From Alcanivorax sp. (GTDB taxonomy: Bacteria > Pseudomonadota > Gammaproteobacteria > Pseudomonadales > Alcanivoracaceae), in NCBI RefSeq assembly GCF_017794965.1, contig NZ_CP051240.1, forward strand, positions 1,302,001-1,366,000: a DNA stretch of 64,000 nucleotides, written 5' to 3'. Position numbers and translations under genes: made by a program. Of the stretch, positions 49,969-57,264 are shown piece after piece. The first letter of the stretch is position 1. Every line of letters begins with the position of its first letter. Below the pieces are notes generated by a model. That model was not told the DNA's origin and did not search any database. It saw nothing but the letters and a program-made list of their open reading frames with translations.

Positions 49969-51327
49969 TCAGGCCGCGCTTTTTTGGCCGGGGGCGGCGT
50001 ACTCGCTGGCATCGGTGGTGTATTCGGCGTGGCCGTATTCCACCAGCAGGTTCTTGATACGTTTGACCAAAATCCGGTCGGCAATCTTGTTGGCGATGGG
50101 GATGTCCTGCAAGACCCGGAACGCGGTGAGTCGCGGCAACACGAAGAAGTTGCCGATGGTGAAGAGGGCATAGTCGAGCAGGTGCGGCTCCACGCCCATT
50201 TCCTTCGCCTTGGACTTGTCCTTGCGGCCCAGAAACGCCTCAGTAAAGAACACTTTGGAGTAGCTGCGCTCCACCATGTTGTGCACCTTGCTGAGCAGGG
50301 TTTTGTCCTTGGGACGGTAAACCGACATGGTGGCACGGGTGAGACCACCACAGGTGTCGTTGTCATAGCCTTCGCGCAGGGTGCCGGAGTAGGTCAGCAT
50401 AGTGTCGATAATGTCCTGGGCATCGGCAGGGAGCAGGTCTTCGGGTAGCCCGAGCAGGAAGCATTGGTAGCGGGACAGCTCGACAATGGCCCTTTCGTTA
50501 GCCGTGAATTTGGTACGCCCCTTGCGCATGGCCTTGAAGGCGGTGAGATAGGCCGGCATGGTGCCGGCGGGCATCTGGTCCACTTGAGGAATCGGAATGC
50601 CATAGACTGCGGGGTCCCAGGGGCCCCCCTTGTCCGGGGTGGAGCGCTTGAGAATATTGAAGCGCACCATGGAATGCATCAGCCTGACCATGGCCGCCGC
50701 CTTGAAGCCAGGCCCGAAACGTTCCAGTGCACCGGGCAGCGTAGCGGTGGTGAAGAAGCTCGAAGTCTCGTTAATCCGCTGGTTCACGGACTCGTTGCCC
50801 AAGGTGCCTGTGATGGCCATGGGCAAGCCGGAGTACTTGTTCATGAAGGTGGCGACAAAAGCGCCGCGGATCACCCAGGGGGCCAGGTTTGCCATCTGGT
50901 TGCGGCTAAGGCGTGCACCCTCACGCACCAGATCCATATCTACCCAGTCCGGAGTGGTTTCCATGGCCGTGATGAAATCAACCAGTTCCTGCGGAGCCTC
51001 TTCCACCGCATCCAGACCTTCGTCGCAGGCCTGCTTGAGCATCCCGATCAGACCGCGGAAACCGTATTGTGGCATCAGGGCGGCATAGGCGTCGGCCACA
51101 GTATCCCCGAGCAACGTGTAGGCGCGGGCACGCTCTACCTTTTCCTTGTCTTCAAGGATGCCCGGGCGATATTTACCGGCAAACTTGCTTGGCAGCGTAC
51201 TGCGGACATTAATGTCATCAGTAAAGCGTTCCGGGGTGGCATCGAAATCGATGTCGCCATACAGGGACGGAATATGGGTCTTCTGAGCACGCACCTTTTC
51301 CCACAGTGCATCCAGTGATTTGGACAT
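49969..51327 (-). CDS. MpaB/rubber-oxygenase-type protein (DUF2236)
   Basis: 452 residues with the DUF2236 domain: WVIRGAFVATFMNKYSGLPM and MVRLMHSMVRFNIL, where His is the likely proximal haem ligand, then YSGTLREGYD. Relatives are haem b enzymes such as the rubber oxygenase Lcp and MpaB. The substrate here is unknown; an oxidative cleavage or hydroxylation of a hydrophobic molecule is plausible. No signal peptide is evident. It stands alone. Confidence 0.82.
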   Translation of the reverse strand: MSKSLDALWEKVRAQKTHIPSLYGDIDFDATPERFTDDINVRSTLPSKFAGKYRPGILEDKEKVERARAYTLLGDTVADAYAALMPQYGFRGLIGMLKQACDEGLDAVEEAPQELVDFITAMETTPDWVDMDLVREGARLSRNQMANLAPWVIRGAFVATFMNKYSGLPMAITGTLGNESVNQRINETSSFFTTATLPGALERFGPGFKAAAMVRLMHSMVRFNILKRSTPDKGGPWDPAVYGIPIPQVDQMPAGTMPAYLTAFKAMRKGRTKFTANERAIVELSRYQCFLLGLPEDLLPADAQDIIDTMLTYSGTLREGYDNDTCGGLTRATMSVYRPKDKTLLSKVHNMVERSYSKVFFTEAFLGRKDKSKAKEMGVEPHLLDYALFTIGNFFVLPRLTAFRVLQDIPIANKIADRILVKRIKNLLVEYGHAEYTTDASEYAAPGQKSAA

Positions 51328-51475
51328 GTCGACCTCGTCGTTAATGCGGGTATTTAGGGTAATACATAGCGTTTACCCTTGGGCCGGACAAGAGCCGAAA
51401 CTGACGCTATGGGAACTGGCGGGTTTTTGGCGCGGAATGACTCAGAAAAGGAAACACGGGGGGGGAGAATGTCGA

Positions 51476-51613
51476 GCTACAAGCTACGCCTGATTCGATA
51501 GCAAGCCCCGGAAAAGTTCCCAGGCGTTTGCATTTCTACAAAGCCGCTGTAGGAGCGAGCCTGCTCGCGATCCGAGCCTAAGCGAGGTAAGGATTCCAGA
51601 GACGCTGTTCGAA
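51476..51613 (+). repeat. Composite element E5 (heptamer array + REP + tail)
   Basis: GCTACAA and GCTACGC (51476-51489), the AAAGTTCCCAGGC spacer, TTTCTACAAAGCCGC, a REP hairpin TGTAGGAGCGAGC-ct-GCTCGCGAT (51548-51571), and the tail GATCCGAGCCTAAGCGAGG ... TTCCAGAGACGCTGTTCGAA. Confidence 0.85.
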
Positions 51614-51720
51614 TCGCGAGTTGGCTTGCAAACGAAGCATTCCCAACCTCGGTCAAAACTACTCCGTGTGCAGAGCAACCCTGAAGGTCAGGGGGCCCCC
51701 TCGGTGCAGTTTCCCGGTTT

Positions 51721-51748
51721 GCGTGCCGCGTGTTGCGTGAAGCGTGAT
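51721..51748 (+). repeat. Heptamer array (GCGTGNN, 4 units)
   Basis: GCGTGCC, GCGTGTT, GCGTGAA, GCGTGAT in perfect register, followed by GCAGCCGCAGAGCGGC. Same layout as 13070-13113. Confidence 0.85.
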
Positions 51749-51765
51749 GCAGCCGCAGAGCGGCA

Positions 51766-51797
51766 TAAAAAAATGCCCGGAGCGTGACCCCGGGCAT
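51766..51797 (-). terminator. Candidate terminator of the HD/aldolase unit
   Basis: On the minus strand, an ATGCCCGG...CCGGGCAT-type stem (TGCCCGGAGCG / CCCCGGGCA) is followed by a run of T residues. 30 bases beyond the HD gene. Confidence 0.7.
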
Positions 51798-51807
51798 TAT
51801 TGATTTT

Positions 51808-51828
51808 CGAAACTCGAAACTCGCGACT
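51808..51828 (-). repeat. Heptamer array (CGAAACT, 3 units)
   Basis: CGAAACT, CGAAACT, CGCGACT; on the minus strand GTTTCGA GTTTCGA GTCGCGA. It touches the stop codon of the HD gene. Confidence 0.7.
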
Positions 51829-52423
51829 ATCCCTGCTCCTCCATGGCCGCCTTGTACAGCGACTTGCGCGGTTCGGCGAAGACTTTGCGCAGCATGGGCT
51901 CGAAATACTCCAGCGGCAGGATCTCGGCTTCTCGTTGAAACGCCGGGGCATCGTATTTGCTGACAAACTCTACGGTCTGCGCAAAGTGCGGATGATCCTT
52001 GTAGTTGTCCCGCAGGTTGCGGTCCATGCCCAGGTAGTGGAAGAAATAATACCCCTGGAATATGGCGTGGTGCTTGACCATCCAGTGGTTGGCTTCGCTC
52101 ACGAAGGGCTCCAGCAACACGGCGGCCACGTCAGCGTGGTTGTAGGTGCCCAGGGTATCGCCGATATCATGGAGCAGGGCGCAGACCACATATTCATCGT
52201 CCTTGCCATCACGGTGGGCGAGGGTGGCTGTCTGCAGGCAGTGCTGGAAACGGTCGATCTGGAAGCCGCCAAAGTCGCCCTGTAGCAGGCGCAGGTGATC
52301 CATGATGCGGTCGGCCAGGCCATGGCGGAACTCGCCGAAACTGTCGGCAATGATTTTCCAGTCTTCGGCGGTGCCATCTTTCATGTGCTGAAACTCAGCA
52401 CGGGGTTGGCTCATATCATTCAT
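51827..52423 (-). CDS. HD-domain protein resembling PhnZ-type diiron oxygenases
   Basis: 198 residues. Histidine and aspartate positions match a diiron HD oxygenase (PhnZ/MIOX type): His61, His85-Asp86 (LLHDIGD), His96 (NHADVAA), His118/119 (VKHHAIFQ) and Asp158 (KYDAPAFQ). Such enzymes use a mixed-valent diiron centre to oxidise and cleave a substrate, often a phosphonate or cyclitol; other HD proteins are phosphohydrolases. GGAG is eight bases before ATG 52423. It lies 34 bases downstream of the aldolase and is probably cotranscribed. Confidence 0.75.
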   Translation of the reverse strand: MNDMSQPRAEFQHMKDGTAEDWKIIADSFGEFRHGLADRIMDHLRLLQGDFGGFQIDRFQHCLQTATLAHRDGKDDEYVVCALLHDIGDTLGTYNHADVAAVLLEPFVSEANHWMVKHHAIFQGYYFFHYLGMDRNLRDNYKDHPHFAQTVEFVSKYDAPAFQREAEILPLEYFEPMLRKVFAEPRKSLYKAAMEEQG

Positions 52424-52457
52424 GCTTGCTCTCCCGAAGCAATATTATTGGTATCAA

Positions 52458-53243
52458 TCAGTCAGCGTAACCAGGATTTACCCGATCCAGCTTGCGCAGC
52501 AGTCCCGGCCAGGCCAGTTGCCCCCCCATGCCCTTGGTGACCTGCTCTGCCTGTTGCTTGATGGTGTCCACAATGCCCTCCGGAATCGGTGTCAGGGCAC
52601 GGTTACCCGCCAGGGAGGCTACCTGGATTTCGCAGGCGCGCTGCAGAATGAACATGTTCAGGAAGGTGTCTGCCACGGTGCTGCCCACGGTCAGCAGGCC
52701 ATGGTTGCGAAGGATCATGAAACTGGTATCGCCCAGATCCGCCTGCAGGCGAGCCTTCTCGTCCTCACGCAGGGCCACGCCTTCATAATCGTGGTAGGAG
52801 AGGTTGGAAAGTGGGAACAGGCTTTGCTGTGACAGTGCCAGCAGACCGTCCTGCTGGGCCGAGACTGCCACTCCTTCAGTGGTGTGGGTATGCATGACGC
52901 AGAGTGCATCTTCCCGAACCGCATGAACGGCACTGTGAATGGTGAAACCCGCCGGATTGATATCAAAGTCATCAGGGTCAATCTTGTTGCCGTCCTGATC
53001 CACCCTCACCAGGCTGGATGCGGTGATCTCATCGAACATCATGCCAAAGGGGTTGATCAGGAAATGATGCTCTTCACCGGGCAGCCGGGCCGACAGGTGA
53101 GTAAAGATGAGCTCGTCCCAGCCGTACAGGGCCACCAGTCGATAAGCCGCTGCCAGATCGACGCGCAGTTGCCATTCTTCTGCGCTGACCCGATGCTGAC
53201 GTGAGGGAATGCTGCTTGGATCCAGTTGCACCTTGCTGTTCAT
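52458..53243 (-). CDS. Class II aldolase/adducin family protein
   Basis: 261 residues, Zn-dependent. Zn ligands are probably in VMHTHTTEG and in NHG at FMILRNHGLLTVG; the active-site Glu lies between. Members act on sugar phosphates, but many have unknown substrates and some resemble adducin. GGAGAG lies ten bases before ATG 53243. It is divergent from the Crp/Fnr regulator and upstream of the HD gene, so the HD oxygenase and the aldolase may act on successive intermediates. Confidence 0.85.
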   Translation of the reverse strand: MNSKVQLDPSSIPSRQHRVSAEEWQLRVDLAAAYRLVALYGWDELIFTHLSARLPGEEHHFLINPFGMMFDEITASSLVRVDQDGNKIDPDDFDINPAGFTIHSAVHAVREDALCVMHTHTTEGVAVSAQQDGLLALSQQSLFPLSNLSYHDYEGVALREDEKARLQADLGDTSFMILRNHGLLTVGSTVADTFLNMFILQRACEIQVASLAGNRALTPIPEGIVDTIKQQAEQVTKGMGGQLAWPGLLRKLDRVNPGYAD

Positions 53244-53336
53244 GATGGGCTCTCCGTGATTGTCGTTTTATTGGTATGTCATGGAGTGTAGGCCTGCTTT
53301 TCCTGAAAAGACTGTCAAATAGTTTACAATTGTCCA

Positions 53337-54035
53337 ATGATTGATATTGCTGAGGTGTTACGGGGCTGTCCCCTGTTTGCCGGGTTTCCCCAGGCGGCGA
53401 TTGCCCAAGCCGTGCCCCATGCGCGAGTACGCTCTTTTCGGCGCAATGAGGCTGTCTATGAAAAGGGGGAGCCGCAGGTCTGGCTGTGTGTGATTGCCAG
53501 CGGCATGGTACGGATCCACTCCATGAATGCGGAGGGCCGTGAAGCCTTGCTGATTGTGCTGGATCAGGGGGCATGGGTGGGTGATGCCGTGTTTGCGCCC
53601 GGTGTGGACCGGGTCTATGGCGCCACGGCTCATACTGCCGCCGAGATTGTGGAATTGCCCGGGGATTTCTTCCGTGACCTGATGGCGCGCTACCCGGAAT
53701 GCTATCCGGTGATTCTTGACTGCATTAGTCGGCGTTTATGGTCTGCCATGACCCTCATTGAAGAAGATGCCTTGCGTGGCACCCTGGCGCGAATCGGCAG
53801 GCGTCTGTTGTTTCTGTGTGATATCCAGCGCGGTGACAAGCCGAGGGCTGATGGGCCTGTCACCATTGCCCTGACTCGGGAGCACATTGCCAACATGATG
53901 GGCATGACCCGGCAGGGGGTTCACAAGACCCTCAAACAATTTGAAGCAGAGGGACTCATTGAACTGGGTTACCGCTGCATAACCGTTCCTGATGAAAGTG
54001 CGCTGATGAACTTTCTGGAGCACGCCCAGGATTAA
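53337..54035 (+). CDS. Crp/Fnr-family transcriptional regulator
   Basis: 232 residues: an N-terminal cyclic-nucleotide-like beta barrel (residues about 10-125) and a C-terminal HTH_Crp (ALTREHIANMMGMTRQGVHKTLKQFEAEGLIE). No four-Cys Fnr cluster motif is present, and the cAMP-contacting residues of Crp are not obvious. Divergent from the aldolase/HD pair, with 93 bases between, so it probably controls that unit. The ATG has no convincing ribosome site. Confidence 0.88.
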   Translation: MIDIAEVLRGCPLFAGFPQAAIAQAVPHARVRSFRRNEAVYEKGEPQVWLCVIASGMVRIHSMNAEGREALLIVLDQGAWVGDAVFAPGVDRVYGATAHTAAEIVELPGDFFRDLMARYPECYPVILDCISRRLWSAMTLIEEDALRGTLARIGRRLLFLCDIQRGDKPRADGPVTIALTREHIANMMGMTRQGVHKTLKQFEAEGLIELGYRCITVPDESALMNFLEHAQD

Positions 54036-54481
54036 GAGTGGGAGGCTTAGCTGTTTATCCCGGTTTGTGTCTGAATGCGCCTAGCTTCAGGGTTTGCAAT
54101 GGTGGGCTGGGTAATAGCTAAAAAGACTGGCGCTGTTTCAGAGTAATGTCCCAAAACTAATACTTATGGCTATAAAAATACGCCAATAAAACTATTTTTA
54201 TACTCCATCAGTTAATACCTTTGGCTATTTTTAATTAAAAAAAACCTGTTGTTTTCCCTTCCATATAGCTAAACCGTTATCGAAAAATGTTGACAGTGCT
54301 TAAGTTAAATTCATTAGACGTTTTGTGTCACATTTTAACGAAAACACCGTAGAACCGCGTATTTCTGATCATTAGCATTTCACCTAATCGTTAGGGCTAA
54401 GAAAATATTCTTAACGTCCATGGGCGGTCATCAGGGAGGTGCTGTCTCAATTGGCATAAGGAGAATAATCAGGAATAAAAA
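54036..54481. other. AT-rich intergenic region before the first PL7 gene
   Basis: About 445 bases, unusually AT-rich for this window (long A/T runs from 54160 to 54330), with no credible gene and no REP or heptamer array. A TTGACA at 54290-54295 is followed 17 bases later by ATTAGA, a poor -10. The composition suggests horizontally acquired DNA or a strong regulatory region. AGGA lies eight bases before the PL7 ATG. Confidence 0.55.
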
Positions 54482-55360
54482 ATGTGTTCTATATATAAAA
54501 CCCTAGTTTTCATTTTTACCCTTAATGTTATTGGCTGTGGCGGATCGGATACACCTTCGGCGGTAGCCAGCCCGGAAAAAACAGGAAACTACTACGAAGA
54601 CGCCTCGGACAGCAGTAAGGGGGCCGGGGGCGATAGCGCCCCGGAGACAGGCAGCAGCCAGGTGACCCAGGACAATACGGAAACAGAGGTGGCCGTTGAG
54701 CCCCCGAAAAACCTCAAGGAATCGTTTGTTCCTTCATTTTCTACCAGTGTGCATCAGTATGAGGACGGCAAGGTCGGCAAGAAGACCATTTACACCGATG
54801 AACTGCTGACCTTCCCGGAAACCGACTTTTTCTATTTCAAGGACGGTTATCTTGTCTATGACCTGACCCGGGAAGGAAAGTCCAAGAAACGTTCCGAGTT
54901 GCGTCAGTACCCCGAATGGAGTGTGGCAAATGAGAATTCCATGAAGGGAACGTTGCGGCTGGGGGGTTCGCCGCTCAACGAATACACCTGGATGCAGCTG
55001 CATCGCAAGGAGTACTACTCGGTGAAACCCCCGCTGCGATTGACCTGGGCCAAGTCCCAATCCATCGGCGGCAAGGTCTACAACGATTACCTGATCGCGG
55101 TTTTCTACCACGAAGAAAGTGGCTACAAGAAAGTACCGCTCATGCCGCGCCCTGAGGGTGACATGGTGGCCGAGCTGCGTGCCTACAATCACCAGGTTTT
55201 CATCACCATTAACGACAATCTGCTGCATGTAGAGAACGTAGCGGGGTGGAGTGGTTACAACTGCTACTTCAAGGCAGGGCTCTATCTGTCTGGCAGCGCT
55301 GCTGCTGAAGGGCAGGCAAAAGTGGGTATGTCCAGCCTCATGTTTGACATTGAAGGCTGA
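54482..55360 (+). CDS. PL7-family alginate lyase-like lipoprotein
   Basis: 292 residues. Lipobox VIGC (Cys19), then a Ser/Thr/Glu-rich linker (20-80), then a beta-jelly-roll domain with all three PL7 motifs: RSELR at 137-141 (the R-[ST]-E-[LV]-R form), QLH at 172-174 and YFKAGLY at 262-268, so Gln, His, Arg and Tyr of the active site are present. Alginate lyases cleave beta-1,4-linked mannuronate/guluronate; here it would be lipid-anchored. An alternative is another polyuronate or a self-made exopolysaccharide. A second, soluble relative is at 57265. Confidence 0.85.
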   Translation: MCSIYKTLVFIFTLNVIGCGGSDTPSAVASPEKTGNYYEDASDSSKGAGGDSAPETGSSQVTQDNTETEVAVEPPKNLKESFVPSFSTSVHQYEDGKVGKKTIYTDELLTFPETDFFYFKDGYLVYDLTREGKSKKRSELRQYPEWSVANENSMKGTLRLGGSPLNEYTWMQLHRKEYYSVKPPLRLTWAKSQSIGGKVYNDYLIAVFYHEESGYKKVPLMPRPEGDMVAELRAYNHQVFITINDNLLHVENVAGWSGYNCYFKAGLYLSGSAAAEGQAKVGMSSLMFDIEG

Positions 55361-55781
55361 CAGACCCGATCCAACTGGCGGGTAAAGAAAGGGTGCATCG
55401 CGGATTTGCGGGAATGGCTCGCAGCAAGTCGATTCCGTAGGCGCGTCGGTTATTCGCTCCGCTCACCCCTGCGGGGCCGCTCTGACACGCGTTCCTTCGC
55501 TGCCCTCGGTCGCGGCGCGATTTCAGACTCAGCGGTCCCTGCAGCCTCTCTGCTAAAACTGGCTTTGTTGCTTGTGTGGGAAGTTCAGCTTGCTGAACGA
55601 ATGCTGCTGTAGGTCTGGGCACGCTACCAGAACCTTCGTTCAGCAAGCTGAATCTCCCACCAGACAGCGATTTCACCCGGGCGAAGTTAAGCGCTGGAAT
55701 CGCGCCGCGAGCGACGCTTGTATGTTTGAATGCCTCTCCTGCAATGATGCAGGACTTGCCGGGGTGGAGGGACCAACGACG
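55361..55781. repeat. Repeat-rich gap before the IS110 element
   Basis: No gene. An inverted copy of the 110-base BIME (55435-55525, with GCGGGGCCGCTCTGACACGC), then two TTCAGCTTGCTGAA-type motifs at about 55585 and 55635, and GCGCCGCGAGCGACGCTTG. The IS begins at about 55782. Confidence 0.7.
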
Positions 55782-55786
55782 CATCT

Positions 55787-55950
55787 GACCTCAGGGTACA
55801 GACGGTAGGAGACTTGGCCCCACCCCGCACCTATTCATACGCCGATAAAGAATCCATCGGCTGAGTTGCACCTCAGACCGACGATACCAGCAAGCCAGCG
55901 TTTAGGTGCGCCCCGACAAGCATGTGTAACCTAGCTCAAGGGGCAGTTCA
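55787..55950 (+). ncRNA. Putative bridge RNA region of the IS110 element
   Basis: The non-coding stretch between the left end and the transposase is the place where IS110-group elements encode the bridge RNA that pairs with target and donor DNA. No structure was computed. Its length (about 165 bases) is close to that reported for IS621. Confidence 0.4.
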
Positions 55951-56889
55951 GTGGCAATGCAAGTAGCAAGATCTATCGTCGGCATCGACGTCGCCAAGGC
56001 CGAGTTGGTCATTCATTTCCAGGGCCAGACGTTCACCATCGAGAACACCCCCAAAGCCATTAAACACTGGCTCAAGAGCCTGCCATGCTCCTGTGAGATC
56101 GCCATTGAGGCCACAGGGACTTACCACATGGCAGTCATCGAGTTGGCCCATGCCAAAGGGCACCACATTTACGTCATTGATGCTTCACGTCTCAGCAGCT
56201 ACCGCAAGGGAACAGGCGGCCGAGCTAAAACAGACGCCTCTGACGCCCAGCTGCTTGCCCGCCATCTGCAGAGAGAGAAGGAGGATCTGCGCCGTTGGAG
56301 CCCGCCGCCCAAGGCGTATCGAACACTGCAGACACTGCTACGCCGCCGCGCGGCGCTGATCAAGGCGCGAACCATGATCCAACAGAGCCTGGGTGGCGAA
56401 AAGATTCTCAAGGCGAGCCTGACAAGGCTGATCTCACAGATCAACAGTCTGGATACACTAATCCAGAAGCATCTTCGCAACACCGTAAGAGAGGCAGGGC
56501 TCTGCGATCAGGTACAACGCTGCAAATCTCTGGAAGGTGTGGGCGATCTGACGGCTTACGCCTTGGTCATGGCCTTCCTGCGAGGAGACTTCCGCAACAG
56601 CGACGCCTTCGTCGCCTTCCTGGGGATGGATGTCCATGTAAAGGACTCCGGCACCAGAACGGGAAAACGCAAGCTGACCAAAAAAGGCGACTCAGAGACC
56701 CGCAGACTGCTTTACTGTGCGGCCATGGCCGCTCGTAAAAGCGCCCGCTGGGCGGGTGTCTACCAAGGTTATCTCGACCGTGGCCTGGCGAAAACGCAGG
56801 CCCTGGTCATCCTCGCACGTAAGCTGGTCCGTATCGCCTTCGCGCTGATGAAGAGCCGTACTGACTACGTATCTATGCCTGCCTCATAA
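55951..56889 (+). CDS. IS110-family transposase
   Basis: 312 residues. N-terminal DEDD RuvC-like domain (IVGIDVAKAELVIHF with the first acidic residue, ATGTYHMAVIELA, TDASDAQLLARHL) and C-terminal Tnp20 domain with the catalytic Ser region (EGVGDLTAYALVMAFLRG, FVAFLGMDVHVKDSG). Looks intact. The start is GTG 55951 with AAGGGG eight bases upstream, or ATG 55957. Confidence 0.95.
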   Translation: MAMQVARSIVGIDVAKAELVIHFQGQTFTIENTPKAIKHWLKSLPCSCEIAIEATGTYHMAVIELAHAKGHHIYVIDASRLSSYRKGTGGRAKTDASDAQLLARHLQREKEDLRRWSPPPKAYRTLQTLLRRRAALIKARTMIQQSLGGEKILKASLTRLISQINSLDTLIQKHLRNTVREAGLCDQVQRCKSLEGVGDLTAYALVMAFLRGDFRNSDAFVAFLGMDVHVKDSGTRTGKRKLTKKGDSETRRLLYCAAMAARKSARWAGVYQGYLDRGLAKTQALVILARKLVRIAFALMKSRTDYVSMPAS

Positions 56890-56912
56890 AAGGGGTGGAC
56901 AACATAGAATCT

Positions 56913-57264
56913 CCTACGGGAAGGCCTCGGTAGCAGCAACGTCCCGCTAACCCGCGATGAACCAGATAAAGGCGCAGGGCAAACCTGCCCCTTTTGGGGG
57001 TCATAGCGGATATGAGGGAATGCCTCACAACAAAGTTCGTTACGCAGCAGCGCCGCCTGCGCTCTCCTGCGGGAAAACCTCAATATCTGCAGATCCGTCT
57101 CAACCCTTTCCCATCGATGTTCCCCCAAAAACCAATGCATCTTTTTTTTGTTCTCTGGGAATGATTCTCACAGACGGTTATTAAAAGTGTGAATCATGGA
57201 AGGTAGGTTGTATGTAACAAGTGCACACTGGCGCCACTTCAAACCTGTACCGTGAGATCGTCTT
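56913..57264. other. Region between the IS and the second PL7 gene
   Basis: No gene. Right half of the BIME (56911-56965), another REP-like stretch (57050-57085), a T-rich run at 57140, and a Fur-like box at 57156-57170. The promoter of the second PL7 gene is probably in the last 100 bases. Confidence 0.6.
57156..57170. promoter_or_regulatory. Possible Fur box
   Basis: TGGGAATGATTCTCA reads as 7-1-7 inverted halves (TGGGAAT / TGAGAAT on the other strand), 12 of 15 bases agreeing with the Fur model TGATAATNATTATCA. It is about 95 bases before the PL7 start. Confidence 0.4.

Larger units (their letters stand above)
51328..51826. repeat. Intergenic region with composite element E5
   Basis: No gene. 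Composite element E5 (51476-51613), a GGGGGGG run near 51460, a heptamer array (51721-51748) with hairpin GCAGCCGCAGAGCGGC, and a second array at 51808-51828. The AAAAAAATGCCCGG...CCGGGCAT hairpin with T-run on the minus strand (about 51766-51797) is a candidate terminator for the HD gene. Confidence 0.7.
55782..56912 (+). mobile_element. IS110-family insertion sequence
   Basis: About 1.13 kb, one transposase gene, no inverted repeats, 5' non-coding region of about 165 bases and a short 3' end. The right edge is set at 56911 because from CTCCTACGGGAAGG on the sequence matches the right half of the BIME at 23492; the left edge is less certain (ACGACGC near 55775 matches ACCGACG). IS110 elements often target REP sequences in pseudomonads and use a DEDD recombinase guided by a bridge RNA. 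The edges should be treated as inference. Confidence 0.8.

Noticed and set aside
54290..54318. Sigma-70 promoter before the first PL7 gene
   Set aside because: TTGACA is good, but the -10 candidate ATTAGA is poor; kept only as a note in the region entry.
55361..57264. Composite transposon carrying the PL7 genes
   Set aside because: Only one IS110 copy is present and it lies between the genes and not around them.
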